NCBI GenBank assembly: GCA_963708425.1
Contig: OY970206.1
Coordinates: 3,637,727-3,701,726 of the forward strand
Length of the DNA stretch: 64,000 bases
Direction: 5' to 3'
Origin: JACMNW01 sp963708425
Lineage (GTDB): Bacteria; Pseudomonadota; Alphaproteobacteria; Rhodobacterales; Rhodobacteraceae
Shown: one piece after another, positions 55,822 to 64,000 of the stretch
Layout: each line of letters opens with the position of its first letter
Numbering within the stretch: the first letter of the stretch is position 1
Program-made: the position numbers and the translations under genes
Notes under the pieces: model-generated
Databases searched by the model: none
Told to the model about the DNA's origin: nothing
The model's input: the letters and a program-made list of their open reading frames with translations, nothing else

Positions 55822-57204
55822 ATGTCCGCCACGCACGCAATTCCTGCGCCGGCACCCGCACTGACCGCGCGTGCCCGGCCTCGCCTTATCCTTGCAGAGG
55901 GCTGCGCCCTTCTCCGGCTTGCCGCACCGATCATGCTGATCTCCCTCGTGAACATGGGGATGAGCATCACCGACACGGCCATGGTCTCGGCGATGTTCGG
56001 GGCCGAGGCACTGGGCTCGGTCGCCGTCGGCAGCGACCTCTATTCGATCCTGTTCTATCTGGGCGCCGGTGTGCTTGCCGGAATCAGCCCATTTTACACT
56101 GCCGCGGCGGTGCGCAAAGACCCGGCTGAACTGGCGCGGCTGGCGCGGATCGGGTTTGCGACGGTGGCATTGCTGTCGTTGGTTCTGGTCGGAATTGTCT
56201 GGACCGCCCCGGAGTGGCTGAAATCCTTCGGGCTTGATCCGTCACTGCTGGACGCAGGTCAAGGCTACACGCGGGCCATGGCGCTGACCCTGGTGCCGAT
56301 GCTGGGGGTCGCGCTCTCTCGTACAATCCTGACAGCCGCCGAAAAGCCCAAGGTCTTTCTGAAGGTCACCCTCGCCATGCTGCCGCTCAATGCGGTGGGC
56401 AACTGGGTGCTGATGCTGGGCATCGGGCCGTTCCCTGCCCTTGGCCCGACGGGTGCCGGCGTCTCGACGCTGATCGTGGCAACGACAAGCCTGAGTATCC
56501 TCGCCCTTATTGCGCGCAACAGCACTTCTGGTGGAGCACGGCTCTCCACCGCGATGGACTGGCGCGGTATGGCGGCGGTGTTGCGCGTGGGCCTGCCGAT
56601 CGGGATCGCCACCGTTGGCGAGGTCGGCATCTTTCTGGCCGCAACGATCTATGCGGCCACGCTGGGGGCCGAGGACGTCGCAGCCCATACCCTGACGCTG
56701 CGGATGGCGGGTATCGCCTATGCGATTCCGGCGGCAATTTCGCAGGCGTCGATGGTGCGTATGGCACGGGCCGAAACTCTGGGCATTCCGAGGTTCCGGA
56801 CGGCAGTCACGGCCAGCAGCCTGATCCTGTCGCTCGGCCTGGGCGCGGTGCTGTGCCTGATCCTGACAACTGGGGCAGCGCCAATCGCGAATGGGTTTTT
56901 TGACGATAGCGCGACCGGCGCGACAACCGCGAGCTTGGCAATCGGCCTTTTGATCCTGCTTGGATTTATGGAACTGGTCGTCGGCCCTGGTGCCGCAGCG
57001 GCCGGGCTGTTACGAGGGCGCAAGGATACCCGGGCGGCAATGCTCTATACGATCTTCGGTCACTGGGCAGTCGGCGCACCGCTCGCGATCTATCTGAGTG
57101 CATGGCAAGGGCTCGGAATCACGGGCGTCTGGACAGGCCTTGCATCAGGAACGTTGATCACAACGGGGTTGACGCTGGCGTGGTTGCACGCACCGCGAAG
57201 GTAG
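55822..57204 (+). CDS. MATE family efflux transporter
   Basis: 460 residues from ATG 55822 (TCTGGAG upstream). Twelve hydrophobic segments in two similar halves: LAAPIMLISLVNMGMSITDT at the start of the first and LRVGLPIGIATVGEVGIFLA at the start of the second, the latter typical of MATE TM7. MATE pumps export cationic drugs or metabolites using H+ or Na+. The substrate is unknown. Confidence 0.92.
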   Translation: MSATHAIPAPAPALTARARPRLILAEGCALLRLAAPIMLISLVNMGMSITDTAMVSAMFGAEALGSVAVGSDLYSILFYLGAGVLAGISPFYTAAAVRKDPAELARLARIGFATVALLSLVLVGIVWTAPEWLKSFGLDPSLLDAGQGYTRAMALTLVPMLGVALSRTILTAAEKPKVFLKVTLAMLPLNAVGNWVLMLGIGPFPALGPTGAGVSTLIVATTSLSILALIARNSTSGGARLSTAMDWRGMAAVLRVGLPIGIATVGEVGIFLAATIYAATLGAEDVAAHTLTLRMAGIAYAIPAAISQASMVRMARAETLGIPRFRTAVTASSLILSLGLGAVLCLILTTGAAPIANGFFDDSATGATTASLAIGLLILLGFMELVVGPGAAAAGLLRGRKDTRAAMLYTIFGHWAVGAPLAIYLSAWQGLGITGVWTGLASGTLITTGLTLAWLHAPRR

Positions 57205-57412
57205 ACGGCCCAGAAAGGCCACCTGGGAAACTCTCTACCGTCGCAGTGCAGCGTCGCCGGACCAGTGGTTTGTGGACGGCGCAGCATTCTTGCCGCCCGT
57301 GGCCGCCGGTCGTGCTTTGGACCTAGCGCACATTCTGTTGTCTCCTAAGGTTTTGATGGTCATCTGGGATCGGTTGCGCTAGGATTTCAGCCAAAGGCTA
57401 GGGGTATTTTTG

Positions 57413-58393
57413 GTGGCACGCGGAGAACTCATGAAGAAACTTTTGGCCAGTTTTGGCCATGAGGATGAGTTCCGAGCGGTTGCTGAGCAGATAATCGGAG
57501 AAGAAGAGCGCAAAAAGAACCGCGTTCTTGCCAACACCTTGCGCAAGACCCTTGAAAACATAGGGCAAACGACTTCGCCAAAAAGTCTAGCCCCTCTTTT
57601 ACCGTTTCCTGATGAAGCGGCTGAGTTTATTCAAAGGGTCGAACCAAATCGAAGCGTACAAGACATCTTGATGTCTGCGGAGAACACGCGCCTCTTTACA
57701 GGCCTGCTTCGCGAATATCGCAGGTCCGAACAGATCAAGATGAACGGTCTGACCGTTCGTTCTAAGCTTCTGTTTTGCGGGCCACCCGGGTGTGGTAAGA
57801 CGCTGTGCGCGGAGGTGTTCGCCAACGAGCTGGGCTTGCCGCTATTTGTCGTAAAGCTAGACCGCCTGATGTCGTCTTACCTTGGCGAAACTGCCACCAA
57901 CATCCGCAAAATCTTTGAGTTTGCGCGCCGCCAGCCCTGCGTGCTTTTTCTGGATGAATTTGACGCAATCGCTCGGGCGCGCGACGACAGCGGAGAACAC
58001 AGCGAACTAAGACGTGTCGTCAATAGTTTGCTTTTGTTCATTGATCAGATCCAACCACGCGGCTTTCTGCTCGCGGCAACCAACTTGGACCAATCGCTCG
58101 ACCCAGCAGTTTGGCGTCGCTTTGACGAAATCGTCTGGTTTGATGCGCCAGACGAGCGCATGACACGCAAGTATCTAACAAATGCCTTTAAGAACGTATC
58201 GGTCGAATTCGAACCGAGCCAGCTTGCTGAAAAAGTGACAGGATATTCCTATGCAGAGCTCGAGAAAATTTGCACTCAAGCTATAAAACTATCCATCCTT
58301 GGTCACACTAAATCGGTGTCGTTGGCCAATTTTAATTCTGCCGCCAACGACGCAAAGCGACGTGAAAAACGTACACAACGTTTAGTCAGCTAA
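57413..58393 (+). CDS. ietA: AAA ATPase, IetA-like antitoxin/immunity component
   Basis: 326 residues from GTG 57413; TTG 57410 and ATG 57431 are alternatives. An N-terminal helical region (LMKKLLASFGHEDEFRAVAE) precedes one AAA module: Walker A GPPGCGKT at 123-130, Walker B FLDEFD with Asp181-Glu182, sensor-1 ATNLDQS and arginine-finger region WRRFDEIVWFDAP. Size, domain order and the subtilase gene directly downstream match IetA of plasmid pTiC58. There IetA (ATPase) and IetS (protease) form a plasmid-stabilising toxin-antitoxin pair, later reported as anti-phage. G+C and codon use are lower than in the flanking genes, a sign of transfer. Confidence 0.85.
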   Translation: MARGELMKKLLASFGHEDEFRAVAEQIIGEEERKKNRVLANTLRKTLENIGQTTSPKSLAPLLPFPDEAAEFIQRVEPNRSVQDILMSAENTRLFTGLLREYRRSEQIKMNGLTVRSKLLFCGPPGCGKTLCAEVFANELGLPLFVVKLDRLMSSYLGETATNIRKIFEFARRQPCVLFLDEFDAIARARDDSGEHSELRRVVNSLLLFIDQIQPRGFLLAATNLDQSLDPAVWRRFDEIVWFDAPDERMTRKYLTNAFKNVSVEFEPSQLAEKVTGYSYAELEKICTQAIKLSILGHTKSVSLANFNSAANDAKRREKRTQRLVS

Positions 58394-58411
58394 ACTGATT
58401 GCAGGCATCCC

Positions 58412-60742
58412 TTGCCCCAATATGAACACCTACAGCTAGCTCGGCTTGCCGAGAACCTAGACCGTCGCAAGACTGGGCGTCCGCCTCCGTTGCCACGGCG
58501 TGAAGATGGGCATGGTGGCAGTGTACGCTTAGAAGTAGATGTGGCCGTTGACGAACAGCGCCGGCAAAGACCAGCGGAATTTGTCGATCCTTCGCTAATC
58601 TTAAAGGTCGAGATGAGCGGTCTCGCATTGGAAGATGAATGGGATAAAGTAGGTTTGCGCCTTCTGTCCAACGATCAAGACAATACCATCATTCTCTTCT
58701 CTTCAACTGAGGAACTGACAGGGTTTCGCGAAAAACTTGCCGCCTACGAGGGACCAATTCCTGACGGGCAAGCCGGTCGACGCTATTCCGGTTTCATCAA
58801 CCGCATTGAACACGTAGGAACCCTCGAGCCCGCCGACAGGCTTGGCATTCGGCTACAAGAACGTGGCTTCACGGAAGTGGCAGATTTTCAGGACGACGAA
58901 ACCTATGTTGTCGACATCGAGCTATGGGATTTTGCTGGTCAGCCGGCTCGTAGGCGCAAAGCCGAAGAAATCGGCACCTTTGTCGAGGCGCGAGACGGTG
59001 TGGTTTTCGACATTTATGTTGGTCCTTCGCTGACAATCGTCCGAATAGAAGCGGCGGGTCATGCCATCCGTCCCATATTGTCCGTGCCAGAGGTAGCCAT
59101 CGTCGATCTTCCGCCGGAACCGGATCTTCAGGCGCAACCAATTGTTCAAATGGCTCTGGACGAATTGCCGCCAACGGAGCCAGTCGCTAACGATGCGCCG
59201 GTCATCGCTATCCTTGACAGTGGGATCAACGCGCATCCTTTACTGGGAGACGTATTGATTGCCTCCGAGGCATTTCCACCGGAACTAGGCATAGCTGATG
59301 TCTGGGGACACGGCACCCGCGTCGGCGGCGCTGCAGTCTTTGGCGACCTACGCGACCAATTCGCAGCCGGTCAGATATCCAAGACTGCTCGTTTGATTTC
59401 AGCGAAGATAATCGACGACAACGGCCAATTTTACGAGCGCCGAACCTTGCCCAATCAAATGCGGATTGTCTTCGAACGCCTCACACAGACATACGGGTGT
59501 AGAATATTCGTCATCTCTCTGGGTGACAATCGCCCATGGTTTGAACGCGGACGTGTTGGCCCTTGGGCGATGACACTTGATGAGCTCGCGCGTGAACTTG
59601 ATGTTTTGATCTTTGTGTCCGCTGGCAACCGCTCTCCGCGCGGGGGTAATACTGTCGAGCAAAGCGTTACGCAGTATCCTGGATATCTACTAGAATCTGG
59701 CAATCGCATTTATGAACCGTCGGGGGCTGCCAATGTCGTAACCGTCGGCGCTCTTTCCCATGCCAGCGGGCTTGCCGCACGGCACCTTGACGACGCTCAT
59801 GTTCGGGCGATTACGACCGGCCCTTTGGAACCTTCTCCGTTTACGCGCGCCGGGCCGGGCGCCGCAGGTATTACCAAGCCAGACTTTGTGGAACTCGGCG
59901 GCACAATGATTTTCAGTGCAGTGACTCGTTCGCTGCAAAGCGCCCCGCAAGTGCCCGAAGCTGGTATCCTGACGCTGAACCATGACTTTGTCAGACAGCT
60001 TTTTACAAGCGGCAATGGGACCTCTTACTCAGCACCAATCCTCGCTCGCAAAGCGGCAACGTTGTTGCAACGCTTTCCTGACGCCACAGCCAATCTGATC
60101 CGCGCTCTCCTTGTGGGAGCGGCGTCCTTGCCCGAGGAAGCGAAGCGCCGCCTTGCTGGCATGGACCAAGCGGACCAATACCACATTGTCGGAAATGGCC
60201 ACGTAGATCCGCTGAAGGCGGCATATTCAGACGATCACCGCGTCGTCTACTTTGCAGATGATCAGCTCGAAGTCGACAAATTTGCCATATATCGTGTTCC
60301 GATACCGGCCGAGTTTCAAACTGGCGGAAAACGCACGATCCGTGTTTCTCTTGCCTATGATCCTCCTGTTAGGCGTACGCGGGCAGAATATGTAGGCACC
60401 AAGATGGATTTCCGGCTGATCCGAGGACGTTCCGCGGAAGAGGTGTCAAACCATTTCAGGAGCTATGCCGGCGAAGATGGCGACCACATAGAAATGCCTG
60501 ATAGGTATAACTGCAAGCTTTTGCCGGGTCCAAACCATCGCGCGGGCAACACCTTACAAACTGCTGAAGTTAGCTACACGAAAGAGACGTTGGATTATGG
60601 TGATGAATACTTCCTTGTTGTGCGATGTGCAGGCGGATGGGCAGTTGGAGAGGCGCGCCAGCGCTTTGCTCTGGTTGTTGAACTGGAACATCGAGCTGGC
60701 GTTCAGCTTTATGCACGTTTGCGCCCTCGCGTTCGGGTTTAG
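58412..60742 (+). CDS. ietS: Subtilisin-like S8 serine protease, IetS-like toxin component
   Basis: 776 residues from a TTG start; there is no in-frame ATG nearby and the LPQYEHLQLARLAENLDRRK start resembles IetS-type N-termini. About 260 residues of unclassified N-terminal domain precede the subtilase domain with its triad: Asp269 in IAILDSGINAHP, His300 in WGHGTRVGG and Ser538 in GNGTSYSAP. A beta-rich C-terminal part follows. There is no signal peptide, so the protease is cytoplasmic, as expected for a toxin or abortive-infection effector controlled by the ATPase. It is in the same reading frame as ietA, separated by one TAA and six codons. Confidence 0.85.
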   Translation: MPQYEHLQLARLAENLDRRKTGRPPPLPRREDGHGGSVRLEVDVAVDEQRRQRPAEFVDPSLILKVEMSGLALEDEWDKVGLRLLSNDQDNTIILFSSTEELTGFREKLAAYEGPIPDGQAGRRYSGFINRIEHVGTLEPADRLGIRLQERGFTEVADFQDDETYVVDIELWDFAGQPARRRKAEEIGTFVEARDGVVFDIYVGPSLTIVRIEAAGHAIRPILSVPEVAIVDLPPEPDLQAQPIVQMALDELPPTEPVANDAPVIAILDSGINAHPLLGDVLIASEAFPPELGIADVWGHGTRVGGAAVFGDLRDQFAAGQISKTARLISAKIIDDNGQFYERRTLPNQMRIVFERLTQTYGCRIFVISLGDNRPWFERGRVGPWAMTLDELARELDVLIFVSAGNRSPRGGNTVEQSVTQYPGYLLESGNRIYEPSGAANVVTVGALSHASGLAARHLDDAHVRAITTGPLEPSPFTRAGPGAAGITKPDFVELGGTMIFSAVTRSLQSAPQVPEAGILTLNHDFVRQLFTSGNGTSYSAPILARKAATLLQRFPDATANLIRALLVGAASLPEEAKRRLAGMDQADQYHIVGNGHVDPLKAAYSDDHRVVYFADDQLEVDKFAIYRVPIPAEFQTGGKRTIRVSLAYDPPVRRTRAEYVGTKMDFRLIRGRSAEEVSNHFRSYAGEDGDHIEMPDRYNCKLLPGPNHRAGNTLQTAEVSYTKETLDYGDEYFLVVRCAGGWAVGEARQRFALVVELEHRAGVQLYARLRPRVRV

Positions 60743-61295
60743 AAATTTTCATGAGTTGACTTAAATAAACCGATGTTGAACAACGCGGCCCACTAAAGTG
60801 TATTAATGGTCCTGGTTTTGATGATGTTCCGAAGGTCCGGTTCTTTCGGTTTGGCTCCAGTGACTCGCACCTGCAGCGAATGTCTGGAATTCGCTCGGCG
60901 TGACCACCAACTCTGGTCAGGCGCAGGTGCCGCTCCGAATGGCCGCTATCGCGTGATTTTGCAGAAGCAATGCCGCACCCGCGAACGGCGGCTTTCCCCC
61001 CAAAATGCCTGCCCACCCGCTCCGCCCGTTAAGGCGGACCCGGCGCAAGGAAGGCGAGGGATGGCAGCTACAACTGACCGCCGCGAACTGGATCGTTGTC
61101 GTTGCAACTTAAAGCTGGGGTGACTTTTGATGGGGAAGGCCTTCCCCTGCGGCCGAGCCAAGGTCTCGACCGACCCCTTCAAGCGGGGGTTTCCCCCGCA
61201 ACGCCCCCAAGAGAGTGAGAGGGCGGACGGCATTCGCCGTGACGGGTTGAAAGCCGGGAGAGTGGCTTCCGGTGCCCGTCGCGGAGTTTTCTGCG
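60743..61295. other. 553-bp region between ietS and ardC with palindromes
   Basis: No convincing gene. The right half holds a 16-bp palindrome GGGGAAGGCCTTCCCC (61132-61147), a hairpin GCGGGGG/CCCCCGC (61183-61199) and the ardC leader (61241-61298). Together they look like the regulatory or origin-proximal part of a plasmid backbone; no iterons were seen. Confidence 0.55.
61132..61147. repeat. 16-bp perfect palindrome upstream of ardC
   Basis: GGGGAAGGCCTTCCCC is fully symmetric. The tight GCGGGGG-TTT-CCCCCGC hairpin follows 35 bases later at 61183-61199. A DNA-binding site or a transfer-related structure is possible. Confidence 0.45.
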
Positions 61296-61298
61296 ATG
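61241..61298 (+). promoter_or_regulatory. Structured leader, copy 1 (before ardC)
   Basis: Begins GACGGGTTGAAAGCC and ends at the ardC ATG. Thirty-six of the first 46 positions equal the copy at 62263. The segment can fold: ACGGG pairs with CCCGT and, inside, AGCC pairs with GGCT. The GGAG ribosome site follows the outer stem. Confidence 0.6.
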
Positions 61299-62264
61299 TC
61301 CAGATTCCAGACCCCTCGCCGTTCCGGCAAGTACCGGACGAGCCTTTATGACGAAATCACCACCAGGATCATCGGAGAATTGCAGGTCGGTCGTGTGCCA
61401 TGGGTCCAGCCTTGGGGGACGGCGGCAGCGATGGCGCCTCTCGCAATGCCCACCAATGCTGCGACGGGTCGCGGCTACTCCGGCATCAATGTCCTGATCC
61501 TTTGGGGGGCGGTCATCGAACATGGCTTTTCCGGCCAAAGCTGGCTCACCTTTCGCCAGGCGCTGTCGCTCGGCGGCAATGTCCGCAAGGGCGAACGCGG
61601 CACGACAGTCGTCTATGCCGATCGCTTTATTCCTGACGACGAGAAGCAGCATGCCCATGAAACCGGAGACGCCCCCCAGAAATTCGCTTTTCTAAAGCGC
61701 TTCACCGTCTTCAACGCGGCGCAATGCGAGAACCTGCCCGATGCGATCGCCATTGCCGCGCCCCCTGCCCTGCCGGGCCTGATCGAACCGACGGTCGAAG
61801 CCCTTATCGCGGCCACCGGCATCGATTTCCGGATCGGCGGCAGTCGCGCCTACTACGATCCCGGAAGTGACTATGTGCAGGTGCCTCCGCCGCAGGCCTA
61901 TTTCGAACCGATCAACTGGCACCGTACGGCCCTGCACGAGCTCGGCCATGCCAGTGGCCATGCCTGCCGTCTGGGTCGCGACTTGTGCGGCTCCTTCGGC
62001 TCGAAGGCATATGCGTTCGAGGAACTGGTGGCCGAACTGAGCGCCGCCTTCTGCTGCGCCTCGCTCGGCATCGTGCCGACTGTGCGCCATGCCGATTACA
62101 TCGGGTCCTGGCTGGAGGTCCTGCGGCAGGATAATCGCGCCATCATCCGGGCGGCCAGCAAAGCCAGCAAGGCGGCCGACTATCTTCTCGGTTTCGCGCC
62201 GGATGCGGCGGAGCTGTCTGCTGCGCCGCCTGAGAGAGAAAGAGGAGGGATGAGGGTTTCATGA
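61296..62264 (+). CDS. ardC: ArdC-like antirestriction protein (ssDNA-binding domain plus zincin-like peptidase)
   Basis: 322 residues from ATG 61296. The N-terminal ArdC ssDNA-binding domain is shown by YDEITTRIIGELQVGRVPWV and LSLGGNVRKGERGTTVVYAD. The C-terminal metallopeptidase domain has the zinc motif HELGHASGH near 214-222 and a downstream EELVAELSAAF. ArdC proteins are delivered early in conjugation and protect incoming DNA from restriction. It ends just before the structured leader of the parB-like gene, so both belong to a plasmid or ICE backbone. Confidence 0.88.
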   Translation: MSRFQTPRRSGKYRTSLYDEITTRIIGELQVGRVPWVQPWGTAAAMAPLAMPTNAATGRGYSGINVLILWGAVIEHGFSGQSWLTFRQALSLGGNVRKGERGTTVVYADRFIPDDEKQHAHETGDAPQKFAFLKRFTVFNAAQCENLPDAIAIAAPPALPGLIEPTVEALIAATGIDFRIGGSRAYYDPGSDYVQVPPPQAYFEPINWHRTALHELGHASGHACRLGRDLCGSFGSKAYAFEELVAELSAAFCCASLGIVPTVRHADYIGSWLEVLRQDNRAIIRAASKASKAADYLLGFAPDAAELSAAPPERERGGMRVS

Positions 62265-62318
62265 CGGGTTGGAAGTCGAGAGAGAGGCTCCCGACGCCCG
62301 TTATGGAGACCTCCGATG
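62263..62318 (+). promoter_or_regulatory. Structured leader, copy 2 (before the parB-like gene)
   Basis: Begins GACGGGTTGGAAGTC, overlapping the ardC stop, and ends at the ATG of the parB-like gene. Differences from copy 1 keep the pairing: the C-to-T change in AGTC gives a G-U pair with GGCT, and CCCGTT keeps a terminal G-U pair. Confidence 0.6.
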
Positions 62319-64000
62319 ACCCAATCCCATCCCAAGCGTGGCCCCAAGACGCACGGCCAGATCACGCTCAGCGCGTCGCGGGATATTCCGTTCGACAAGC
62401 TCGTGCTGAGCCAGTCGAATGTCCGGCGGATCAAGGCCGGTGTGTCGATCGAGGAACTGGCCGCTGATATTGCCCGCCGCACTTTGTTGCAAAGCCTGAC
62501 GATCCGACCCGTCCTTGACGAAGACGGCACTGAGACAGGCATGTTCGAAATCCCGGCAGGCGGACGGCGCTACCGCGCGTTGGAACTGCTGGTGCAGCGC
62601 AAGCAGCTGGCGCGGACAGCGCCGGTGCCTTGCGTGGTCCGCACGGAAGGGCTGGCCGAGGAGGACAGTCTGGCCGAGAATGTGCAGCGCGCACCGCTGC
62701 ATCCGCTCGATCAGTTCCGTGCCTTCGTCGCCATGCGAGAGAAGGGCATGGGCGAGGAAGAGATCGCGGCGGCGTTCTTCGTCTCGTCCCATGTCGTGCG
62801 ACAGCGCCTGCGGATGGCGGCGGTGTCGCCCGCCTTGCTGGAGGTCTATGCCGATGATGGCATGACGCTTGAGCAGCTGATGGCCTTCACCCTGAACCCT
62901 GACCATGCGCGGCAGGATCAGGTCTGGGCGGCGATCCAGCAGTCCTGGTCGAAGGAACCATTCCACATTCGCCGCTTGCTGACCGAACATACAGTTCGGG
63001 CGGATGACAAGCGCGCGCATTTCATCGGTGCCGACGCCTACGAGGCCGCCGGCGGCATCATCCTGCGCGACTTGTTCCAGACCGACCATGGCGGCTTTTT
63101 GCAGGATACCTCGCTGCTGGACCGGATGGTCGTGCAGAAGCTGGAAAGCGAGGCGGATGCCCTGCGCGGCGAAGGCTGGAAGTGGATCGAGGTGGCAGTC
63201 GACTTCCCTTACGGCCACACTTTCGGTCTGCGCCGGTTGATGGGCGAGACTGTGCCGCCGGATGAAGCGGAGCAGGCGGCTTACGCCGCGCTGACGGCGG
63301 AGTTCGCGAAGATCGAAGCGGAGCAGGAGGGCGTCGATGAATTGCCCGACGATGTTGACGCGCGGCTGGGTGAGATTGAAACGGCGATGGAAGCCTTCCA
63401 GAACCGCCCGGTGATCTATGCCGACGATGAGAAGGCACGGGCGGGGGTGTTCGTCAGCGTCGATGGGTCGGGCGGTCTGCGGGTCGAGCGTGGCTACGTG
63501 CGGCCCGAAGACGAACGCCGAGTGGACACGGCGGACGTTGATGACCCGGAGGACGATGTTGCTGACAGCGACACGCCAGACGGGACGGACAATCCCGCCG
63601 CCTCGGGCGACGGCGGCGCCCAAGGCGATGCGGAAGACGAAGATGACACGATCCGTCCGCTACCAGACCGTCTGATCACCGAACTCACCGCCCATCGAAC
63701 GCTGGCCCTGCGCGATGCACTGGCGCGCGACCCGGAGGTCGCCTTCATCGCGGCACTGCATCTGTTCTGCCTGAAGACCTTCTATCCCTACGCGCTGGAA
63801 AGCTGCCTCGAGATCGATGCGAAGTCGGCCTATTTCGCGTCGCAGGCTCCGGGACTGGCTGACACCCCGTCGGCCATCGCGGTCGCGGCGCGGCACGACG
63901 CCTGGGGGCAACGCCTACCTGCGGAGTCCAGTGATCTTTGGGATGCGCTGGTCGCATTCGCGGCCGAAGATCGGTCAGCGCTCTTCGCGCATTGCGTCAG
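62316..64000 (+). CDS. ParB/RepB-like protein with ParB nuclease (Srx) domain, cut by window edge
   Basis: At least 561 residues, open to the last base. After MTQSHPKRGPKTHGQITLSA comes a ParB-like N-terminal domain: FDKLVLSQSNVRRIKAGVSI, AGGRRYRALELLVQRKQLAR and DSLAENVQRAPLHPLDQFRA, then an HTH-like EEEIAAAFFVSSHVVRQRLR. A long acidic, low-complexity linker (about 395-445, rich in Asp/Glu/Gly) separates a C-terminal domain. Such large ParB-like proteins are standard on alphaproteobacterial plasmids and ICEs; a role in partition or in DNA maintenance is inferred. No parA is visible. Confidence 0.85.
   Translation, partial: MTQSHPKRGPKTHGQITLSASRDIPFDKLVLSQSNVRRIKAGVSIEELAADIARRTLLQSLTIRPVLDEDGTETGMFEIPAGGRRYRALELLVQRKQLARTAPVPCVVRTEGLAEEDSLAENVQRAPLHPLDQFRAFVAMREKGMGEEEIAAAFFVSSHVVRQRLRMAAVSPALLEVYADDGMTLEQLMAFTLNPDHARQDQVWAAIQQSWSKEPFHIRRLLTEHTVRADDKRAHFIGADAYEAAGGIILRDLFQTDHGGFLQDTSLLDRMVVQKLESEADALRGEGWKWIEVAVDFPYGHTFGLRRLMGETVPPDEAEQAAYAALTAEFAKIEAEQEGVDELPDDVDARLGEIETAMEAFQNRPVIYADDEKARAGVFVSVDGSGGLRVERGYVRPEDERRVDTADVDDPEDDVADSDTPDGTDNPAASGDGGAQGDAEDEDDTIRPLPDRLITELTAHRTLALRDALARDPEVAFIAALHLFCLKTFYPYALESCLEIDAKSAYFASQAPGLADTPSAIAVAARHDAWGQRLPAESSDLWDALVAFAAEDRSALFAHCV

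Noticed and set aside
60946..61233. 95-codon minus-strand frame before ardC
   Set aside because: Arg/Ser-rich, no ribosome site, and it runs through the palindromes; probably a by-product of the GC-rich spacer.

Overview
The window looks like a chromosome segment of an alphaproteobacterium of the Rhodobacteraceae (Roseobacter group). This rests on family-level recognition, not on a database search. The pointers are the trkA-trkH-hfq-hflX order, a HemB lacking the zinc cysteines, an orphan LuxR-type autoinducer-domain regulator, DUF1127 proteins, an FrnE-type thioredoxin-fold protein, a 3-hydroxybutyrate dehydrogenase and moderately high G+C. No species is assigned.

Region 1 (1-34461) is mostly core genome. 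It holds potassium uptake (trkA end, trkH), hfq and hflX, a penicillin acylase family hydrolase, a beta-hydroxyacid dehydrogenase, hemB, mfd, a Bcr/CflA-type exporter, an XRE-cupin regulator, a phosphoesterase plus Ser/Thr kinase-UspA fusion pair, a YejA-like peptide-binding protein followed by an overlooked 38-residue entericidin-like lipoprotein, 3-hydroxybutyrate dehydrogenase, a DUF502 membrane protein, the pseudouridine catabolism pair psuG-psuK, a homocysteine S-methyltransferase-like enzyme, a cupredoxin facing a cytochrome c, rpsB-tsf, an orphan LuxR, rpe-gph, a LysR regulator and a DUF1127 protein. A dispersed intergenic repeat built around a 16-bp palindrome occurs here, and a candidate small RNA lies in front of the 3-hydroxybutyrate dehydrogenase gene.

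Region 2 (34500-37000) is a scarred junction. It has a frameshifted GNAT gene, a 2-keto-4-pentenoate hydratase family gene and a 45-nt 3' fragment of tRNA-Arg(CCG), preceded by two more degenerate tRNA-end-like sequences about 1.2 kb apart. A tyrosine integrase follows at once, so an integrated element probably starts at about 36955 and runs rightward, possibly past the window.

Region 3 (37000-57200) is accessory DNA rich in small regulator-plus-effector modules: a MbcA/ParS-like-domain protein, a truncated AraC gene, ArsR-VOC, TetR-hydrolase, a DGPF(YCII)-hydrolase-ECF sigma operon, AraC-DUF1761, SRPBCC and DUF998 genes, a five-gene ArsR-AHSA1-RclC-like-membrane protein-reductase operon, a second compact tyrosine recombinase, a GlxA-type regulator, a DUF1127 protein coupled to a Tat-exported protein of unknown function, and a MATE exporter. 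Several modules have clear palindromic operators directly upstream.

Region 4 (57400-64000) is plasmid- or ICE-like: a two-gene AAA ATPase plus subtilisin-like protease cassette matching the IetA/IetS toxin-antitoxin and anti-phage type, then an ArdC-like antirestriction protein and a ParB-like protein cut by the window edge. ardC and parB are preceded by near-duplicate, foldable leader sequences that look like a shared cis-regulatory element. This and the ietAS pair are the most interesting signals in the window.
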